Origin: Patescibacteria group bacterium | GTDB lineage: Bacteria > Patescibacteriota > Patescibacteriia > UBA2591 > UBA6264 | DNA length: 6,968 nucleotides | Direction of reading: 5' to 3' | NCBI GenBank assembly: GCA_018896315.1 | Contig: JAHIMV010000089.1 | Coordinates: 1-6,968, forward strand | In this document: one piece after another, positions 5,058 to 6,968 of the stretch | Layout: every line of letters starts with the position of its first letter | Numbering within the stretch: the stretch's first letter is position 1 | Notes under the pieces: generated by a model | Databases searched by the model: none | Seen by the model: the letters and a program-made list of their open reading frames with translations, nothing else | Told to the model about the DNA's origin: nothing | Program-made: the position numbers and the translations under genes

Positions 5058-5800
5058 TGTCTAGAACTCGACACTTACTGGGAATAGTTTTAGCCAAAGA
5101 AAACTGGCGAGAGAACGACCAAATTATTTCTTTTTATAGTCAAGAATCTGGCAAATTAGAAATCCTTGTTCGCGGGGCGCGTAAAATTAACTCTAAGCTG
5201 GCTCCACTTATTTCGGAGCCTTTTGCTTTATTAGATTTGGTTGTTGCTCAAGGGAAAAATTATACTCATTTAATTGGCGGCGAGGTTAAGGAACGTTTTA
5301 AAAATATTATTACAGAAGAACAAAAGATTATTCAAACGAATACTTTACTAAAACGAATTAACCAATTAATTAAACCTCAACTTGATAAGAAAATTTTTCT
5401 TCTAATATTAAAATTTTTAAAAAAAATTAATCAAATTCCTTTAAATAAAATTAGGATTATTAATCATGCTTTTTTAATCAAATTTCTCGCTTTTTCAGGA
5501 TATTGTCCAGAGATAAAAATTTGTTTAGTTTGTCATCAAATACCTCAAGGAGAAGAGATTATTTTTAATTTAGAAAAAGGGGGAATTGTTTGCCTGCCTT
5601 GCCAGCAGGCAGGTTTAAAATATAAGTTAGATGACAATCAAAATAATCAACAAATCAAGATTACTAAGCAAACTTTAAACGTTTTACAAAAGTTTCTTTA
5701 TCAAGATTTTAATTCTTTAATTCAACAAAATTTTGTCCAAAAGGACTTACAAGTAGCTGAGAAAGTAATTAAGTTATTTTTCAACTGGCATCTTGATTGA
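5057..5800 (+). CDS. recO: DNA repair protein RecO
   Basis: RecO is the recombination mediator of the RecFOR pathway. It anneals single strands and helps RecR load RecA on SSB-coated gaps. The 247-residue length is typical. The N-terminal OB fold starts with HLLGIVLAKENWRENDQIISFYS (residues 6-28) and LEILVRGARK (34-43). A helical domain follows, then a four-cysteine zinc motif formed by C156-LV-C159 and C179-LP-C182, with GGIV just before the second pair. C150 (SGYC) is an additional cysteine. The ATG at 5057 puts the GIVL strand at the usual distance from the start. It is preceded by GAAGGGTGAGGG, the only purine-rich Shine-Dalgarno-like stretch before a start in the window, which lies in the right inverted-repeat arm. 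A GC-rich palindrome covers the codons of C179-C182. The stop is TGA. Confidence 0.92.
   Translation: MSRTRHLLGIVLAKENWRENDQIISFYSQESGKLEILVRGARKINSKLAPLISEPFALLDLVVAQGKNYTHLIGGEVKERFKNIITEEQKIIQTNTLLKRINQLIKPQLDKKIFLLILKFLKKINQIPLNKIRIINHAFLIKFLAFSGYCPEIKICLVCHQIPQGEEIIFNLEKGGIVCLPCQQAGLKYKLDDNQNNQQIKITKQTLNVLQKFLYQDFNSLIQQNFVQKDLQVAEKVIKLFFNWHLD
5591..5613. repeat. GC-rich palindrome over the RecO zinc-motif codons
   Basis: TGCCTGC (5591-5597) is inverted at GCAGGCA (5605-5611). An alternative register pairs CCTGCC (5593-5598) with GGCAGG (5608-5613). It encodes residues 179-186 (CLPCQQAG), including both cysteines of the second zinc pair. I recall similar CCTGCC...GGCAGG palindromes as dispersed repeats in Patescibacteria genomes; that is memory, not a search. 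Confidence 0.5.
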
Positions 5801-5806
5801 AAAATT

Positions 5807-5869
5807 CCAAGCACCAAGCACCAAATAACAAACAATATCTAAATCTCAATGACCAAAATTCAATGGGTA
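5807..5869 (+). repeat. Intergenic repeat with 7-base periodicity downstream of recO
   Basis: Nine consecutive 7-base units from 5807 to 5869 all have a pyrimidine at position 6 and A at position 7. The first two are exact copies (CCAAGCA), followed by CCAAATA, ACAAACA and further diverged units. It starts six bases after the recO stop and ends just before the insertion sequence. It resembles the CCAAGCACCAAG... / TTTGGAA-type dispersed intergenic repeats I recall from several environmental bacterial lineages. It does not code for protein and has no hairpin. The insertion sequence may have truncated it. Confidence 0.5.
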
Positions 5870-5876
5870 AAATCAA

Positions 5877-5913
5877 TTTAGAAGTGCAACTTTGAGTGGT
5901 ATACTTAAAGTTG
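5877..5913 (+). promoter_or_regulatory. Transposase promoter with overlapping inverted repeat
   Basis: TATACT at 5900-5905 preceded by TG at 5897-5898 forms an extended -10. TTTAGA at 5877-5882 (4 of 6) lies 17 bases upstream as a weak -35 inside the left terminal repeat. CAACTTT (5887-5893) and AAAGTTG (5907-5913) form a perfect 7-bp inverted repeat around the -10, a plausible operator. The predicted start near 5912 is only about 3 bases before the ATG at 5915, so the mRNA would be almost leaderless. Confidence 0.45.
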
Positions 5914-5914
5914 T

Positions 5915-6961
5915 ATGACTAAAAAATATTACATCCAACTTGGGCAGAAAGAGCGCGACCGAATCTATCTGCTCAAGAAACAAGGCATGTCCAATAGCGA
6001 TATCGCCAAACAAGTCGGTCGGGATAAATCAACCATTGGTCGTGAACTGCGGCGCAACAAGCATCTCAAGATCAATGAATATCTGCCGGACACGGCTCAA
6101 CGCAAAGCTGACAAGCGGAAAATGCAAGGTCGCAAGCAGGCTTATATCATTAAACGTCCCGCGCTTAAGAAAAAAATTATTAGATTGCTCCACAAGGGTT
6201 GGTCGCCCGATCTTATCGCCGGTAGGTTAAAACGCAAGGGGTCAAATTATCTGAATCAAGAAAGCATTTATCAGTTCATCTACAGTTTAGAGGGCAGAAA
6301 ACTTAATCTGCGCCAATATCTACGCCGTTCTCACCGCATCCGCCGTCCAAAGAAAGGGCGCAAGCCGCAGAAAAACTGCCGAATTCCCAATCGAGTGGAC
6401 ATCAGTGAAAGGCCTAAATATGTGGAAAAAAGAAGGCAATTCGGTCATTGGGAAGGCGACAACGTGCTCTACAACCGCCATCGTTACGCATTATCAACGT
6501 CAGTGGAACGTAAAACGCGCAAAGTAATAATTTCTAAACCGCCTAATCGTTCAGCCAAGGAAAAAGCCAAATGTCTGATTCGCCGATTCAACTATTTGCC
6601 CGAGTATGCCCGCCGCACCATGACCTATGACAACGGCAAGGAAGCCGTGGCTCATGAAACCGTTACTGCTGCCGTTGGTATGAAATTTTACTTTGCCAAA
6701 ACTTATTCATCCTGGCAGAGGGGTACCAATGAAAACAGAAACGGGCTAGTAAGGTTCTATCTGCCACGTGAAACGGATCTAAACCAAGCGACCCCTGGCC
6801 AAATTCGGAAAGTGGAAAATCTAATCAATAATCGCCCTATGAAATGTTTAGGATATTTGACACCCAACGAAGCTTTTAAAATTGAAATAAACAAATTACA
6901 AAAAGGTCAATTTAACAAATATCAAAATTTTTTATCCACAAGTGTTGCACTTGTAAATTGA
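5915..6961 (+). CDS. IS30-family DDE transposase
   Basis: A 348-residue transposase that cuts and joins the ends of its own element. The N terminus has the family helix-turn-helix (residues about 12-48: QKERDRIYLLKKQGMSNSDI, then VGRDKSTIGRELRRN), which binds the terminal repeats. The RNase-H-like catalytic domain carries D182 in GHWEGD, D239 in TYDNGKE and E273 in WQRGTNENRNGL. The D239-E273 spacing of 33 residues is as expected for IS30. NNRPMKCLGYLTPNEAF (305-321) is the usual C-terminal family signature. The frame is intact and all catalytic residues are present, so the enzyme is probably active. There is no Shine-Dalgarno sequence before the ATG. The last codons and stop lie inside the right terminal repeat. 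Confidence 0.95.
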   Translation: MTKKYYIQLGQKERDRIYLLKKQGMSNSDIAKQVGRDKSTIGRELRRNKHLKINEYLPDTAQRKADKRKMQGRKQAYIIKRPALKKKIIRLLHKGWSPDLIAGRLKRKGSNYLNQESIYQFIYSLEGRKLNLRQYLRRSHRIRRPKKGRKPQKNCRIPNRVDISERPKYVEKRRQFGHWEGDNVLYNRHRYALSTSVERKTRKVIISKPPNRSAKEKAKCLIRRFNYLPEYARRTMTYDNGKEAVAHETVTAAVGMKFYFAKTYSSWQRGTNENRNGLVRFYLPRETDLNQATPGQIRKVENLINNRPMKCLGYLTPNEAFKIEINKLQKGQFNKYQNFLSTSVALVN

Positions 6962-6968
6962 ATGTGGG

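Larger units (their letters stand above)
5873..6961 (+). mobile_element. IS30-family insertion sequence
   Basis: TCAATTTAGAAGTGCAAC (5873-5890) and the reverse complement of 6944-6961 (TCAATTTACAAGTGCAAC) match at 17 of 18 positions, giving terminal inverted repeats around a single complete transposase gene. The total of about 1.09 kb is typical of the family. The right repeat contains the transposase stop codon (TGA, 6959-6961). No direct target duplication is evident in the bases flanking these limits (AAA on the left, ATG on the right), so the exact ends may be off by a few bases, or the duplication has been lost. The element is clearly richer in G+C than its surroundings, consistent with horizontal arrival. 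Confidence 0.85.

Noticed and set aside
5807..5869. CRISPR array
   Set aside because: The units are 7 bases and continuous, without repeat-spacer structure, and no cas gene is present.
5940..6230. 96-codon reading frame overlapping the transposase in another frame
   Set aside because: The transposase frame has clear helix-turn-helix and catalytic motifs here; the other frame is its shadow.
5863..6968. Target-site duplication around the IS30 element
   Set aside because: No 2-3 base direct repeat flanks the inverted-repeat limits, and only 7 bases remain on the right side to judge.

Overview
The window is a strongly AT-rich bacterial segment that uses the standard bacterial code: recO and the transposase both end in TGA. 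Small genes, a short SmpB, a single-membrane-span surface protein with Ig-like/DUF11-like repeats, a small multi-span membrane protein of a type I associate with ultra-small bacteria, and GC-rich palindromes scattered in AT-rich DNA together suggest a Candidate Phyla Radiation (Patescibacteria, Parcubacteria-like) genome. That placement is inference; no rRNA or marker phylogeny is available here.

Left part (1-1241): a six-span hydrophobic protein resembling an ECF-transporter S component reads rightward. It overlaps the tail of smpB, which reads leftward, by 17 bases. smpB is the tmRNA partner of trans-translation. Between smpB and the next gene lies a divergent intergenic region. It holds an extended -10 element and a 17-bp perfect palindrome on the smpB side, a near-consensus promoter on the right-hand side, and a GC-rich dyad.

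Central part (1242-5800): four genes read rightward. They are a GT4-type glycosyltransferase, a 149-residue single-span protein, a 644-residue membrane-anchored protein with repeated beta-rich extracellular domains, and recO, the RecFOR recombination mediator. The first three are closely spaced and probably co-transcribed, suggesting an envelope or surface-glycan role. Before recO is a 150-bp segment bounded by perfect 19-bp inverted repeats. They start immediately after the stop codon of the 644-residue gene and end on the A of the recO start codon. A 22-bp hairpin-forming insertion sits in the left arm.

Right part (5801-6968): a short region with 7-base periodicity follows recO. Next comes a complete-looking IS30-family insertion sequence with near-perfect 18-bp terminal inverted repeats and an intact DDE transposase. 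It is visibly richer in G+C than the rest of the window, consistent with recent arrival. Only 7 bases remain beyond its right end.

The most unusual content is not a new enzyme system. It is the set of small palindromic elements: some intergenic, at least two inside reading frames without breaking them, and one placed where it could fold over the recO ribosome-binding site.
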